Part shown: positions 46,382-56,234 of the stretch, one piece after another
Layout of the letters: every line of letters starts with the position of its first letter
Position numbering within the stretch: position 1 is the stretch's first letter
Assembly (NCBI RefSeq): GCF_014199335.1
Contig: NZ_JACIJI010000002.1
Span: 372,001 to 436,000, forward strand
Direction of reading: 5' to 3'
Origin: Stakelama sediminis
GTDB taxonomy: Bacteria > Pseudomonadota > Alphaproteobacteria > Sphingomonadales > Sphingomonadaceae
DNA length: 64,000 bases
The notes under the pieces: generated by a model
The model's database searches: none
Told to the model about the DNA's origin: nothing
What the model saw: only the letters and a program-made list of their open reading frames with translations
Program-made: the position numbers and the translations under genes

Positions 46382-47926
46382 ATGAACGGTTTTCCCATCC
46401 TCTCGATCATGCTGCTCGTGCCCGCCGTGGCGGCGATCGGCTGTCTGTTCCTCGATGCCAGGGGCGCACGCTGGCTGGCGCTGATCGCAACGCTGATCGA
46501 TCTCGTGCTGGGCATCGTGCTCTGGACGAATTTCGATATCGGCGGCGCGCAGTGGCAGTTCGTCGAACATTCGAATGCACTGTTTGGCACCTTTACCTGG
46601 TCGCTCGGCATCGACGGCTTCGCGCTGATGCTGATTATGCTGTCGGTGTTCCTGATGCCTATCTGTATAGGCGCGAGCTGGGAATCGATTACCGAGCGCG
46701 TACCCGAATATATGGCAGCGTTCCTTGCCACCGAAGTATTGATGATCGGCACCTTCGCGGCCCAGGATCTGTTCCTGTTCTACATCTTCTTCGAAGGCGG
46801 CCTGATCCCGATGTATCTGATCATCGGCATCTGGGGCGGCCCGAACCGGATTTACGCCAGCTATAAATTCTTCCTCTACACGTTGCTCGGATCGGTGCTG
46901 ATGCTGATCGCGATGCTGTGGATGGCGCATCAGGCAGGCACGACCTACATTCCGGACCTCATGAACCACAATTTCCCGGTTCATGCGCAAACCTGGCTAT
47001 GGCTGGCATTCTTCGCTTCGTTTGCGGTGAAGATGCCGATGTGGCCGGTACATACCTGGCTTCCCGACGCGCACGTTCAGGCGCCGACGGCGGGTTCGGT
47101 CATTCTGGCAGGTGTGTTGCTGAAACTCGGCGGATACGGGTTCCTGCGCTTTTCGCTGCCGATGTTCCCGGAGGCGTCGTCGCATCTGATCTGGCTGATC
47201 TTCGGTCTGTCGGCGGTGGCGGTGATCTACACCTCGCTGGTCGCGCTGGTGCAGCAGGATATGAAAAAGCTGATTGCCTATTCATCCATTGCGCACATGG
47301 CCATCGTCACCATCGGTCTGTTCGCCTTCAACCAGCAGGGTATCGAAGGCGGGATGATGGTGATGCTGGGCCATGGTCTGGTGTCAGGCGCGCTGTTTCT
47401 GTGCGTCGGCGTGATCTATGACCGGCTGCATACGCGAGAGATTGACCGCTATGGCGGCCTTGCCATCAACATGCCGCGTTATGCCGTGCTGTTCCTGCTG
47501 TTCACCATGGCCTCGATCGGCCTGCCGGGCACCAGCAACTTTGTCGGCGAACTGCTCAGCCTGATGGGCACCTATCAGGTATCGACCTGGATCACGCTGC
47601 TGTGCACGACCGGGATCATTCTGGGCGCTGCCTATATGCTGTATCTCTATCGCCGTGTCGTGTTCGGCGATCTGACCAAGGACGATGTGAAGGCGATGCC
47701 TGATCTGTCGATGCGCGAAATAGCGCTGCTCGTGCCGATCGCGGCTGTTGTATTGTGGATGGGCGTCTATCCCGAAAGCTTCCTTGCGCCGATGCGTCAG
47801 GATGCGAAAATTCTGGTGGCTCGCGTCGACCGAGCCAAACCGGTCGGCGACTCACAGCCCACACCGGGTAATCCGCAGGCAATGGCGGACCATGCCATGG
47901 CCGCTGCTCATGGGGAGGCGCACTGA
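46382..47926 (+). CDS. nuoM: NADH-quinone oxidoreductase subunit M
   Basis: This 514-residue antiporter-like membrane subunit has about 14 helices, the conserved FYIFFEGGLIPMYLIIGIWG and MPMWPVHTWLPDAHVQAPTA, and the lysine-containing KLIAYSSIAHM. It begins ten bases after nuoL. The TGA overlaps the ATG of nuoN (TGATG). A short extramembrane C-terminus (NPQAMADHAMAAAHGEAH) is His/Ala-rich. Confidence 0.95.
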   Translation: MNGFPILSIMLLVPAVAAIGCLFLDARGARWLALIATLIDLVLGIVLWTNFDIGGAQWQFVEHSNALFGTFTWSLGIDGFALMLIMLSVFLMPICIGASWESITERVPEYMAAFLATEVLMIGTFAAQDLFLFYIFFEGGLIPMYLIIGIWGGPNRIYASYKFFLYTLLGSVLMLIAMLWMAHQAGTTYIPDLMNHNFPVHAQTWLWLAFFASFAVKMPMWPVHTWLPDAHVQAPTAGSVILAGVLLKLGGYGFLRFSLPMFPEASSHLIWLIFGLSAVAVIYTSLVALVQQDMKKLIAYSSIAHMAIVTIGLFAFNQQGIEGGMMVMLGHGLVSGALFLCVGVIYDRLHTREIDRYGGLAINMPRYAVLFLLFTMASIGLPGTSNFVGELLSLMGTYQVSTWITLLCTTGIILGAAYMLYLYRRVVFGDLTKDDVKAMPDLSMREIALLVPIAAVVLWMGVYPESFLAPMRQDAKILVARVDRAKPVGDSQPTPGNPQAMADHAMAAAHGEAH

Positions 47927-49371
47927 TGTCTTATGCGTCTCAACTGATGATGACCCTGCCAGAGGTGATCCTGTCGATCGGCGCGATCGTGCTGATGCTG
48001 GTCGCCGCGTGGGGCGGTAAGGGCAGCGCGCGCGCAATCGGATGGGTGTCGGTCGCGCTGCTGATCGGCGCGGGCATTTCCCTGATCGGTCCTGCTACCG
48101 GTGGTGGTCATGCCTTTTATGGCCTGTACCGTGCGGATGCGTTCAGCGGTTTTGCCAAACTGCTGATCTATATCGGTGCCGCGGTGTCGATCATCATGGC
48201 CCCCGATTATTTCCAGCGTACCGCCGGCGATGATATGCGCCCCGAATATCCGGTGCTGATCCTGCTTGCAGCGGTCGGCATGGGCGTGATGGTGTCGGCA
48301 AGCGACTTGCTGATGCTCTATGTCGGTCTCGAACTGCAAAGCCTTGCGGCTTATGTGCTTGCGGCATTCATGCGGCAGGACAATCGTTCGGCGGAAGCGG
48401 GCCTGAAATATTTTGTGCTGGGTGCACTGGCGAGCGGCATCCTGCTCTATGGCATCAGTCTGGTATACGGCTTTACCGGCACCACGCTGTTTGACGTGAT
48501 CGCCAGCCGCTATGCCGCAGGGCCATCAATGGGTCTGTTGTTCGGGCTGGTGTTCGTATTCGCCGGACTGGCGTTCAAGATCTCGGCGGTGCCGTTCCAC
48601 ATGTGGACGCCTGACGTCTATGAAGGCGCACCGACGCCGGTCACCGCCTTCTTCGCCACCGCACCGAAGGTCGCCGCGATGGGGCTGGCCGTGCGGGTTG
48701 CGATCGAGGCCATGGGTCCGGCTGTGGACCAGTGGCGGCAGATCGTGATCTTTGCCGCGCTTGCTTCGATCATCCTCGGCGCCGTCGGTGCCATCGGTCA
48801 GAGCAACATCAAACGCCTGCTTGCCTATTCTTCGATCAACAATGTCGGCTTTATGCTGATCGGGCTGGCCGCCGGAACCGCGCAGGGCGTGGCATCGGTG
48901 CTGATCTATCTGACGATTTACGTCGCGATGACGCTGGGCAGCTTCCTGATCGTCCTGCAGATGCGCCGGGAAGACGGCAGTTTCGTCGAAACGATCGAGA
49001 GCCTGTCGGGCATGTCGCGGACTCGCCCCGGTCTGGCGCTGGCACTGGCGATGTTCATGTTCAGCCTCGCCGGTGTACCGCCGCTCTTCGGTTTCTATGC
49101 CAAGTTCGCGGTATTCTCGGCAGCGGTAAATGCCGGTTTCTATCCCCTGGCCGCAGTCGGTATCGCCGCTTCGGTGATCGGTGCCTATTACTATCTGCGC
49201 ATCGTCAAGGTGATGTATTTCGACGATCCGGCACCGTCTTTCGTTCCGGTGTCCAATCGATTGGAGGGTGGCCTGATCGCCTTGTCGGCACTGTTCATCT
49301 CCCCGCTCGGATATCTGCTGATTCCGGCGATTTCGGGGTGGGCGACGGTCGCGGCAAGGGCGTTGTTCTGA
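47926..49371 (+). CDS. nuoN: NADH-quinone oxidoreductase subunit N
   Basis: The last complex I subunit has 481 residues and about 14 membrane helices, with LMLYVGLELQSLAAYVLAAF, FKISAVPFHMWTPDVYEGAP, the lysine of IKRLLAYSSINNVGF, and GVPPLFGFYAKFAVF. The start is coupled to nuoM. The birA coding region begins within its last codons, so the operon probably continues. Confidence 0.95.
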   Translation: MSYASQLMMTLPEVILSIGAIVLMLVAAWGGKGSARAIGWVSVALLIGAGISLIGPATGGGHAFYGLYRADAFSGFAKLLIYIGAAVSIIMAPDYFQRTAGDDMRPEYPVLILLAAVGMGVMVSASDLLMLYVGLELQSLAAYVLAAFMRQDNRSAEAGLKYFVLGALASGILLYGISLVYGFTGTTLFDVIASRYAAGPSMGLLFGLVFVFAGLAFKISAVPFHMWTPDVYEGAPTPVTAFFATAPKVAAMGLAVRVAIEAMGPAVDQWRQIVIFAALASIILGAVGAIGQSNIKRLLAYSSINNVGFMLIGLAAGTAQGVASVLIYLTIYVAMTLGSFLIVLQMRREDGSFVETIESLSGMSRTRPGLALALAMFMFSLAGVPPLFGFYAKFAVFSAAVNAGFYPLAAVGIAASVIGAYYYLRIVKVMYFDDPAPSFVPVSNRLEGGLIALSALFISPLGYLLIPAISGWATVAARALF

Positions 49372-50078
49372 CCATCGCTATCCGTTCGGTTGCTGAAACC
49401 GGCTCAACCAATGCCGATGTGATTGCGCTGGCCGCAGCAGGAGCCGCCGAAGGCTTCTGGCTGCGGGCCGACCGACAAACGGGAGGCAGAGGTCGTCAGG
49501 GACGGCAATGGGAGTCGCCCAGCGGAAATTTGTACGCCAGCACGCTGGTCCGCCTTCGCCCGACCGACCCGCCCGCGCCGACACTGGGATTGATGGCAGC
49601 GGTCGCGCTGGAAGAGACGCTGGCGGTGTTTCTCGGAGAAGGCCGTGCGACCATCAAATGGCCGAACGATCTTTTGATTGATGGAGCGAAGCTGTCGGGA
49701 ATCCTGCTTGAACGCAGCGGCTATGCCGTGGTGATCGGCTTCGGCGTCAACCTTGCCCATTACCCGCAAGGGCTGGAACGCCCGGCAACCAGCCTTTCCG
49801 CACAGGGCGTGGCAATCGAGCCGCAACCGTTCCTTGAAGTGCTGGCCGAGATGGTGGAACGCTGGGTTCGGCGGTGGCGTGACGAAGGACTTCCACCGGT
49901 TCGCGAGCGCTGGCTTGCCCATGCCCATGCAAAGGGCAGTGCGTTAAACGTGCGCCAGTCGGATGGAAGCATGATCGAGGGGCTGTTTGACGGGCTGGAC
50001 CATAGCGGTGCGCTGATCCTGCGCTTGGCCGACGGCTCGCGGCATGTCATGCATACCGGTGACGTGTTTCTGATCTGA
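49338..50078 (+). CDS. birA: Biotin-[acetyl-CoA carboxylase] ligase
   Basis: BirA attaches biotin to its carrier protein through biotinyl-AMP. The catalytic part begins at [20 protein letters not shown] and contains [20 protein letters not shown], the biotin/ATP loop, and [18 protein letters not shown], then a C-terminal domain. There is no N-terminal DNA-binding domain, so it is the non-regulatory type. The start is uncertain: the in-frame GTG at 49338 overlaps nuoN by 34 bases, but a CTG at 49368 fits the usual protein start, overlaps the nuoN TGA (CTGA), and follows AAGGG. Confidence 0.88.
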   Translation: MGDGRGKGVVLTIAIRSVAETGSTNADVIALAAAGAAEGFWLRADRQTGGRGRQGRQWESPSGNLYASTLVRLRPTDPPAPTLGLMAAVALEETLAVFLGEGRATIKWPNDLLIDGAKLSGILLERSGYAVVIGFGVNLAHYPQGLERPATSLSAQGVAIEPQPFLEVLAEMVERWVRRWRDEGLPPVRERWLAHAHAKGSALNVRQSDGSMIEGLFDGLDHSGALILRLADGSRHVMHTGDVFLI

Positions 50079-50100
50079 AGCTTTCAAGAAGGAGAGGGCA

Positions 50101-50871
50101 GTGCTGCTCGCCATCGATGCCGGCAACACCAATATCGTCTTCGCGCTGATTGATGACTGCGACACGATCCGCACGCGCTGGCGCATCACCACCGATCCGC
50201 GCAGAACGGCGGACGAATACGCCGTGTGGCTCAGCCAGTTGCTGGCGCTGGAGGGGTTCTCGCGCTCGGACGTCAGCCATGTGGTCATCGGCACGGTGGT
50301 GCCGCGCGCCCTCCACAATCTTCAGGTGCTGGCGCGCAAATATTTCGATTCCGAACCGGTGATAGCGGGCGTGGGCGGATGGGGCTTCTCGCTGGATGTC
50401 GACGAGCCGCAGAGTCTGGGCGCCGATCGTGCACTCAACATGATTGCAGCGCATGCCAACCATGCAGGCGACCTGATCATCATCGATTTCGGGACCGCAA
50501 CAACGTTCGACCTGATCGATTATCACGGTGCCTATAAAGGGGGGATCATCGCGCCCGGCATCAACCTGTCGCTCGATGCGCTGGTCAGTGCGGCCGCGAA
50601 ACTGCCGCGCATTGCCATCGAAGCTCCAGCCGACCCCAGTGTCGTCGGGCGTAATACCGTCGATCAGATGCACATAGGCATCTATTGGGGCTATATCGGC
50701 ATGATTGAGGGGCTTGTCGCACGGATGAAGGCAGAGGCCGGCCGTCCGGTCAAGGTGATTGCCACAGGCGGGCTTGCCATCCTGTTCGAAAAGCATACCG
50801 ATGTGTTCGATACGATAGAGCAGGATCTGACCATTCAGGGGCTGGCCATGTGGTGGAAGAAATTTCGATAA
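50101..50871 (+). CDS. coaX: Type III pantothenate kinase
   Basis: CoaX phosphorylates pantothenate, the first step of CoA synthesis, and differs from the E. coli CoaA type. The 256-residue protein has the acetate-kinase/actin-like phosphate loop [30 protein letters not shown], and the [15 protein letters not shown] motif, followed by [21 protein letters not shown] precedes the GTG. The order birA-coaX-RNase J downstream of nuo is common in alphaproteobacteria. Confidence 0.93.
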   Translation: MLLAIDAGNTNIVFALIDDCDTIRTRWRITTDPRRTADEYAVWLSQLLALEGFSRSDVSHVVIGTVVPRALHNLQVLARKYFDSEPVIAGVGGWGFSLDVDEPQSLGADRALNMIAAHANHAGDLIIIDFGTATTFDLIDYHGAYKGGIIAPGINLSLDALVSAAAKLPRIAIEAPADPSVVGRNTVDQMHIGIYWGYIGMIEGLVARMKAEAGRPVKVIATGGLAILFEKHTDVFDTIEQDLTIQGLAMWWKKFR

Positions 50872-50907
50872 GCGGACCGGCAACGGCGCATAACAAACAG
50901 GAAAACA

Positions 50908-52545
50908 GTGACTCCAGCGAATGAATTGATCTTTGTCGCGCTCGGCGGTTCGGGCGAGATTGGCATGAACGTCAACCTTTATGGTTGTCAGGGCAAATGG
51001 GTGATGGTCGATTGCGGCATCACCTTTGCCGACCCCTATTATCCCGGCGTGGATGTCGTACTGCCGGACCTGCGCTTTATCGAGGAGCGTCTCGACGATC
51101 TGCTCGGGATCGTGCTGACGCATGGGCATGAGGATCATATCGGCGCGCTGCCCTATTTCGCCGCCGATCTTGGCGTACCTCTCTACGCCACGCCGTTCAC
51201 TGCCGGACTGATCCGCGGTAAGCTGGAAGAGGAAGGCATTGCCGATCAGGTCGAACTGAACGTTATCGAGAATGAGGGCAGTTTCGATCTGGGGCCGTTC
51301 GGCTTTCGCTATGTCCCGCTCGCGCATTCGATTCCTGAGGGCAATGCGCTGATGATCGAAACCCCCTACGGCAATATCTTTCATACCGGCGACTGGAAGC
51401 TGGATGAGGAACCGCTATTGGGCGCGCCCTCGACGGCTGAGGAGTTGCGCGCCATCGGCGATGAAGGCGTGCTGGCACTGGTGTGCGATTCCACCAATGT
51501 CTTCAATGAAAAGGCGTCCGGGTCGGAAGGCGAAGTCCGAACCGGGCTGGATGAAGTGATTTCCCAGGCCGAAAACCGGGTGCTGGTGACGACTTTCGCT
51601 TCCAATGCCGCGCGATTGAAGACGCTTGGAGAGGTCGCGGTCGACACCGGACGGCAACTCTGTGTCGCCGGGCGCTCGCTCGAACGTATCCTTCGCGTGG
51701 CAAAGGCGAGCGGTTATCTGCGCGACTTTCCGCAAACCATCGATTTCGACACCGCCATGCGCCTGCCGCGCGGGAAAGTGATGATCGTCGCGACCGGCGG
51801 GCAGGGTGAGCCGCGCGCCGCCCTGTCGCGCGTCGCCGACGGGACGCATCCGATCAAGCTGGACGCGGGCGACCTGGTTGTCTTCTCTTCGAAGCAAATC
51901 CCCGGCAACGAAATGGCGATTGGCCGTATTCAGAACATGCTGGCATCAAAGGGGGTGCAGATGGTCACCGACCGTCAGGCCTTTGTGCATGTGTCGGGAC
52001 ATCCCGGCAGACCGGAACTGGCGGAAATGTATAGCTGGATTCGGCCTGAGATCCTGCTGCCGGTGCATGGTGAATTCCGCCACATGGCCGAACAGGCCCG
52101 GTTTGGACTGGCACAGGGCATCCCCGGTGCAGTGGTGCAGTCGAACGGCGACATCATCCGCCTCGCCCCCGGCACGCCGGAGCGGGTCGGCCATGCGGAG
52201 TCCGGAAGGCTGGTGCTTGACGGTGACGTCATCCTGCCCGCCGATGGCGCAACGCTGAACGAACGGCGCAAGCTTTCGATCAACGGACAGATTTCAGTGG
52301 CCGTAGCCCTCGATCCCGATGGATCGCTGATCGGAACGCCGCAAATCCGCCTGTCGGGCGTACCGGTGGAGGAAGAACGTCAGGCCTTTATCGACGAAGC
52401 TACCGCAGCGGCAGCGCAGGCAGTGGCTGACAAGGACGCTCCCGACGAAGCGATGCGCGAAGCGGTACGCCTTGCCGTGCGGAGAACGGCCACCCGCTGG
52501 ACGGGTAAAAAGCCGGTGGTCGATGTGCTGATCGTCCCTGTCTGA
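50908..52545 (+). CDS. rnj: Ribonuclease J
   Basis: RNase J is a metallo-beta-lactamase/beta-CASP ribonuclease with endo- and 5'-exonuclease activity. The 545-residue protein has the metal motif LTHGHEDHIGALPYF, HTGDWKLDEEPLLG, a beta-CASP insert with VCDSTNVFNEKASGSEGEV, LVTTFASNAARLKTL and HVSGHPGRPELAEMYSWI, and a C-terminal domain. GTG is the start. It supplies 5'-end RNA decay that enterobacteria lack. Confidence 0.93.
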   Translation: MTPANELIFVALGGSGEIGMNVNLYGCQGKWVMVDCGITFADPYYPGVDVVLPDLRFIEERLDDLLGIVLTHGHEDHIGALPYFAADLGVPLYATPFTAGLIRGKLEEEGIADQVELNVIENEGSFDLGPFGFRYVPLAHSIPEGNALMIETPYGNIFHTGDWKLDEEPLLGAPSTAEELRAIGDEGVLALVCDSTNVFNEKASGSEGEVRTGLDEVISQAENRVLVTTFASNAARLKTLGEVAVDTGRQLCVAGRSLERILRVAKASGYLRDFPQTIDFDTAMRLPRGKVMIVATGGQGEPRAALSRVADGTHPIKLDAGDLVVFSSKQIPGNEMAIGRIQNMLASKGVQMVTDRQAFVHVSGHPGRPELAEMYSWIRPEILLPVHGEFRHMAEQARFGLAQGIPGAVVQSNGDIIRLAPGTPERVGHAESGRLVLDGDVILPADGATLNERRKLSINGQISVAVALDPDGSLIGTPQIRLSGVPVEEERQAFIDEATAAAAQAVADKDAPDEAMREAVRLAVRRTATRWTGKKPVVDVLIVPV

Positions 52546-52549
52546 TGCC

Positions 52550-52813
52550 ATGAATATCGCCAGCGCCGTCGCGATATTCTTTCTGTTCTGGGTGCTGTCG
52601 GCACTGATCGTCCTGCCGTTCATCAACGCCAGCGAAAAACGTGACGCCGACTCCCCGCTCGTGCCGGGGCAAGCCGACAGTGCGCCCGGACGCTTTCCGG
52701 TCGGCCGCATCCTGCTGCGCGCAACGATATTGGCGGTCGTTCTATATGCGATTTTCGCGCTGAATTATGAATTCGGCTGGGTAACGGCCAACATGCTGGA
52801 CTATTACCACTAA
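52550..52813 (+). CDS. DUF1467 family membrane protein
   Basis: The 87-residue protein begins five bases after RNase J. It has two membrane helices, at about 4-24 (ASAVAIFFLFWVLSALIVLP) and 53-72, with a charged middle loop. The family is known from alphaproteobacteria, where it is commonly encoded right after RNase J. Its function is unknown. It is convergent with the coiled-coil gene that follows, with 14 bases between the stops. Confidence 0.85.
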   Translation: MNIASAVAIFFLFWVLSALIVLPFINASEKRDADSPLVPGQADSAPGRFPVGRILLRATILAVVLYAIFALNYEFGWVTANMLDYYH

Positions 52814-52827
52814 GCGACCTGCATGCG

Positions 52828-55140
52828 TTAGCTGCGCAGGCGCTCGATCGCCTGAGCCATCGCGACGTACAACTTGCCCATATCCGACGACAGCAATGTC
52901 ACACCCAGCGGTGATCCGTCCCGCAGTGACAAAATCTGACGCAGCATTGCCTCAAAATCATGAATGTAGCGATTGACCTGCTCGCGGAACTCGCTGTCTT
53001 CATTATAAAGGCGTGCGACTTCCCTTGCTTCACCCGGTTCGAGCAAACGTACCGCGCGCCGCGTAAACACGCCGCGATCCCCCTTCAGATAGGCCGCCCA
53101 GGCGCTGTCGGACACATCGTGCGAGAAACTCTTGGCAATATCGATTGATGCAGAATTCAGCGCTTCGATCAACAGAGAGACGCGACGCGCGAAATTATCA
53201 CGGTCGCTGGCTTCGCGTTCGGCACGCGCTTCTTCCAGCCGCGTTTCGACCACGGCGGTCTGTTCGGAAATGGCAGCCATATGCCGGCTGAGGCGCTGGC
53301 TGGCCTCGCTCGCGGCCGCAACCGCCTCTTCGGTGCTGCGATGGAGTTCCGCAAGCTGACGCCCCACCGTGACTTCGGTTGCGCGGGTCAGCGCGTCGGC
53401 ACCCTCCTGTTCCAGCTTGCGTGCGGCCGCCGGAATCACGCTGGCAAGGGTGTTGCGTGCCTGATCGCTGGCGGTTGTCGCGGTTTCACGAATACGCATC
53501 AGCGCATCGACCAGTTGCGGTGCCGCTTCATCGGCAAAGCGCTGCGTACTGGCGACCGTGGCGTCGACGATCTGCTGCACGTTGGCGATACGATCATGCC
53601 CGACATCCAGATTTTCGAGCAGCGATTTAGTGATCGTCGCCAGCGTATCGCGCTGATTGGCCACCACCTCCGCAATCGCCTCGATCGCGTCATGGGTGCT
53701 TTCAGCCGCCGTGACCAGCGCCAGCAGTTCCGGTTTCGATGCGGCGACAACGGTACGGCTCTCACCGATCCGCGCGTCGAGCCTGTCGAGCGCTTCGGGC
53801 ATGGTTTCGTCCATTTCGCGCGCAGCCGCATCCAATGCGGTCAGCAGGCGTTCGGCCGTATCGATGACGCTGTGCGCAGTCTCGTCGCCGATGCGCATCG
53901 ACTCCGCCATAGCGTCGGCGGTTCCGGCAAGCGCGCTGATCGACGCCGCCAGTTCCTGCGAACGCTGCGTTCCGGTTTCATGCAGTATGCCGATTTTGCC
54001 ATCGACGGCATCAATTCCGGTCTCAATCGACGCAAACAGGTCGGCGCTGCGCTGATGCTGTGCACCCAGTTGCTCGGTGACACGCGCGATGGCTTCGTCG
54101 ACCGCCTCGATCCGGCTGGCGAGTGCAGCGACACCTTCCTGACCGGCGCGTTCGAGCGCGTCCTGATTGGATCGCAACATGGCCACCATCGCTTCGCCCT
54201 GCGCGGTGATCCCCTTGCGCGCTTCGTCGACTGCCTGAGCGGTGCGATCAAGTACGGCGTCCACTTCGCCGGACATCTGTTCGGTGACCTGTTCAAGCCG
54301 GGCACCGGCGGCTTCGCTGGTTGCCTCCATCCGCGCGATATGCGCGGCCAGCCGTTCCGCGGCACCGCCGGCCATTTCATGCGCCTCGCGTCCACGCTGG
54401 GAAAGCGCCGCAAGCTGCGCCTCCAACGCGGCTGCGTGTTGTCCGGCGGACAGCCCGGTGTCGTCGAGCCGCTGCGCCAGTGCGTCGGTTTCGCTCTGCG
54501 CTTTGGGAAGCGATGCCAGCAGGATTTCGAGCGATTTCCGACTCTGGTCGGTCGCACTGGTCAGGTTGTTTGCCGAACGGTCGATCAGCTTCGCCTGATC
54601 GGCCATGCCGTTGCTGACCGCTTGCAGACGTTCGGCGGCATCGTCGCCCAGTGCCAGCAGCTCATTGGTCTGCTTCGCCAGCTCGGCACGGTTGTTTTCG
54701 ATTTTTCGGGAAAGGGCGGCAACCATGCGTTCAAGGCTGTTCGCCTCTGCGCGCATAGCGCGGGCGGTTACACCGAAACGGTGGGCTTCTGCACGACTGG
54801 TCCGCATGGCGAGCAGCCAGATAATGCCGAGCAGGGCAGGGGGAACGCAAAGTGCGGCGATGAACTCGGCCAGCGTGATCGGGTCGAGCGGCTGCCGCAG
54901 GCTGGGCCATGCGAGCATGACCATCCCGACAAGCCATGCCAGTACCGCAACCACCGCCAGGGATGGCAATAACCAGCCGCGGCCGCGCGCATCAGCATCG
55001 ATATTCGCTTCCAAAAGTTCCCATTCATCGACGAACTCCGAAGGTTGAGCCTGAGTGGTCTCCGCTTCGACATGCGCTTCGTGATTCTGCTCCGCCTGTT
55101 CGGCGCCGTGCAGCCCGACGATTTTCGATCCCCCGTTCAT
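52828..55140 (-). CDS. Large membrane-anchored coiled-coil protein of unknown function
   Basis: The 770-residue protein starts at ATG 55140 (MNGGSKIVGLHGAEQAEQNH). It has an acidic N-terminus (1-55), two membrane helices (about 56-78 and 89-112), then a very long alanine- and glutamate-rich helical region with heptad periodicity from about 120 to 640, and a C-terminal globular part (EREASDRDNFARRVSLLIEA onward). No catalytic motif is seen. It resembles chemoreceptor-like or cell-envelope scaffolding coiled coils, but it lacks HAMP and MCP signatures. It diverges from the Hpt-like gene across 78 bases. A longer in-frame extension toward 55482 would run across that gene. Confidence 0.82.
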   Translation of the reverse strand: MNGGSKIVGLHGAEQAEQNHEAHVEAETTQAQPSEFVDEWELLEANIDADARGRGWLLPSLAVVAVLAWLVGMVMLAWPSLRQPLDPITLAEFIAALCVPPALLGIIWLLAMRTSRAEAHRFGVTARAMRAEANSLERMVAALSRKIENNRAELAKQTNELLALGDDAAERLQAVSNGMADQAKLIDRSANNLTSATDQSRKSLEILLASLPKAQSETDALAQRLDDTGLSAGQHAAALEAQLAALSQRGREAHEMAGGAAERLAAHIARMEATSEAAGARLEQVTEQMSGEVDAVLDRTAQAVDEARKGITAQGEAMVAMLRSNQDALERAGQEGVAALASRIEAVDEAIARVTEQLGAQHQRSADLFASIETGIDAVDGKIGILHETGTQRSQELAASISALAGTADAMAESMRIGDETAHSVIDTAERLLTALDAAAREMDETMPEALDRLDARIGESRTVVAASKPELLALVTAAESTHDAIEAIAEVVANQRDTLATITKSLLENLDVGHDRIANVQQIVDATVASTQRFADEAAPQLVDALMRIRETATTASDQARNTLASVIPAAARKLEQEGADALTRATEVTVGRQLAELHRSTEEAVAAASEASQRLSRHMAAISEQTAVVETRLEEARAEREASDRDNFARRVSLLIEALNSASIDIAKSFSHDVSDSAWAAYLKGDRGVFTRRAVRLLEPGEAREVARLYNEDSEFREQVNRYIHDFEAMLRQILSLRDGSPLGVTLLSSDMGKLYVAMAQAIERLRS

Positions 55141-55218
55141 GCAACTATGTTTACCATGTTTCCGAAAAGGACAAAGCCCTTTGCGAAACGTTAAGCACCA
55201 TGGGGTAGTCTTGGAGTC

Positions 55219-55512
55219 ATGGCGTATGATCCCGGAGCAATCGATGCGACGTTGGCGGCAGCAGTCGGGGATGAACCCGGCCTGATCGCCGAACTTCGTG
55301 AAGCGTTCATGGACAGCGCCCAGCGGACGCTGGACGTTCTGGATGCGACAGACACGCAAGATAGCTGGCGTGCTGCTGCCCTGCGGCTCAAAGGGCTGGC
55401 GGCAAGTTTCGGTGCGGTCCGGCTGATGGCGCTTGCCGAACAGGCCGCAAACGGCCCGGTCGGCGATGAAGCCATGCTGCACAAGCTACACCGGGCGGTT
55501 GAGCGCCTCTAA
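55219..55512 (+). CDS. Hpt-like domain protein lacking the phospho-accepting histidine
   Basis: This 97-residue all-helical protein has the arrangement of a histidine-containing phosphotransfer domain. The motif that normally reads H-x-L-K-G-x-x-x-x-x-G-A here reads LRLKGLAASFGA, so Leu55 (codon CTG) takes the place of the histidine. The rest of the motif (RLKGLAASFGAVRLMALAEQ) is well preserved. It cannot pass phosphate by the known mechanism and may act by binding a receiver. The gene is divergent from the long coiled-coil gene. Confidence 0.78.
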   Translation: MAYDPGAIDATLAAAVGDEPGLIAELREAFMDSAQRTLDVLDATDTQDSWRAAALRLKGLAASFGAVRLMALAEQAANGPVGDEAMLHKLHRAVERL

Positions 55513-55533
55513 ATCCGGCGTTACGCGCGTAAT

Positions 55534-56169
55534 TCAGTGCCAGGCGGGGGCAAACTCGCCATCGTCGCCCATGACGTGCAGCACGCCATCACGAATCGCG
55601 AAATAGCTGCCGTGCAGTAGCAGCTTGCCTGCCTCCAGCCGTTCGTTGACGAACGGGAAGCTGCGCAGATTGTTGAGCGAAACGCGTACCGTTTCCAGTT
55701 CCAGCGCGCGGGTCGCTTCGGGACCGGTGCCATGCTCGGCGATCACCTTTGCACGGGCTTCGTCGAGCATATCGACCCAATGAGCGATAAAGCCGCCTTC
55801 CCCCGGTGCGGCATCGGCAAAAGCGTTGGTCAGCGACGCATGTACGCCGCCACAGGAGCCGTGGCCCATCACGACAATGTGCTTCACTTCAAGTTGCGTG
55901 ACCGCGAATTCCAGTGCTGATGACACACCATGCCGGCCGCCGCCTTCCTCAAACGGCGGCACCAGATTGGCGACATTGCGCACGACAAAAATCTCGCCGG
56001 GAGAGGTGTCGAAAATCTGTGCGGGATCGACTCGGCTGTCGGAACAGGCGATGACCATGACCTGAGGTGACTGGCCTTCGCGCAGTTCGGCCCAGCGTTC
56101 GCGCTGGGTACGCCATTCGGAGTCACGAAATCGGCGATAGCCGGCGAGCAAATTCTTAAATCCGTCCAT
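55534..56169 (-). CDS. Carbonic anhydrase, beta class
   Basis: The 211-residue enzyme interconverts CO2 and bicarbonate. The zinc ligands and partners are visible: Cys42, Asp44 and Arg46 in VIACSDSRVDP, His103 and Cys106 in VMGHGSCGGVHAS. No signal peptide is present, so it is cytoplasmic. The gene is convergent with the Hpt-like gene and divergent from lipA, sharing a 65-base upstream region. Confidence 0.93.
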   Translation of the reverse strand: MDGFKNLLAGYRRFRDSEWRTQRERWAELREGQSPQVMVIACSDSRVDPAQIFDTSPGEIFVVRNVANLVPPFEEGGGRHGVSSALEFAVTQLEVKHIVVMGHGSCGGVHASLTNAFADAAPGEGGFIAHWVDMLDEARAKVIAEHGTGPEATRALELETVRVSLNNLRSFPFVNERLEAGKLLLHGSYFAIRDGVLHVMGDDGEFAPAWH

Positions 56170-56234
56170 AAGAGTGCTGATACACCGCGCGTCGGGACTG
56201 GCAAGACCGGATCAGGATCGCTATCTCGCTTCCC

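Noticed and set aside
44701..46752. A 683-codon minus-strand frame antisense to nuoL
   Set aside because: The composition (His, Arg, Gln, Asp runs) is that of an antisense shadow, and nuoL is complete on the plus strand.
53281..54972. A 563-codon plus-strand frame antisense to the coiled-coil gene
   Set aside because: It is a shadow produced by the alanine/glutamate-rich codons of the coiled-coil protein. It has no start signal and no recognisable domain.
55521..55532. The perfect palindrome TTACGCGCGTAA between the Hpt-like and carbonic anhydrase genes
   Set aside because: It is only 12 bases, has no loop and no T-run, and a self-complementary run of this kind can occur by chance in GC-rich DNA.
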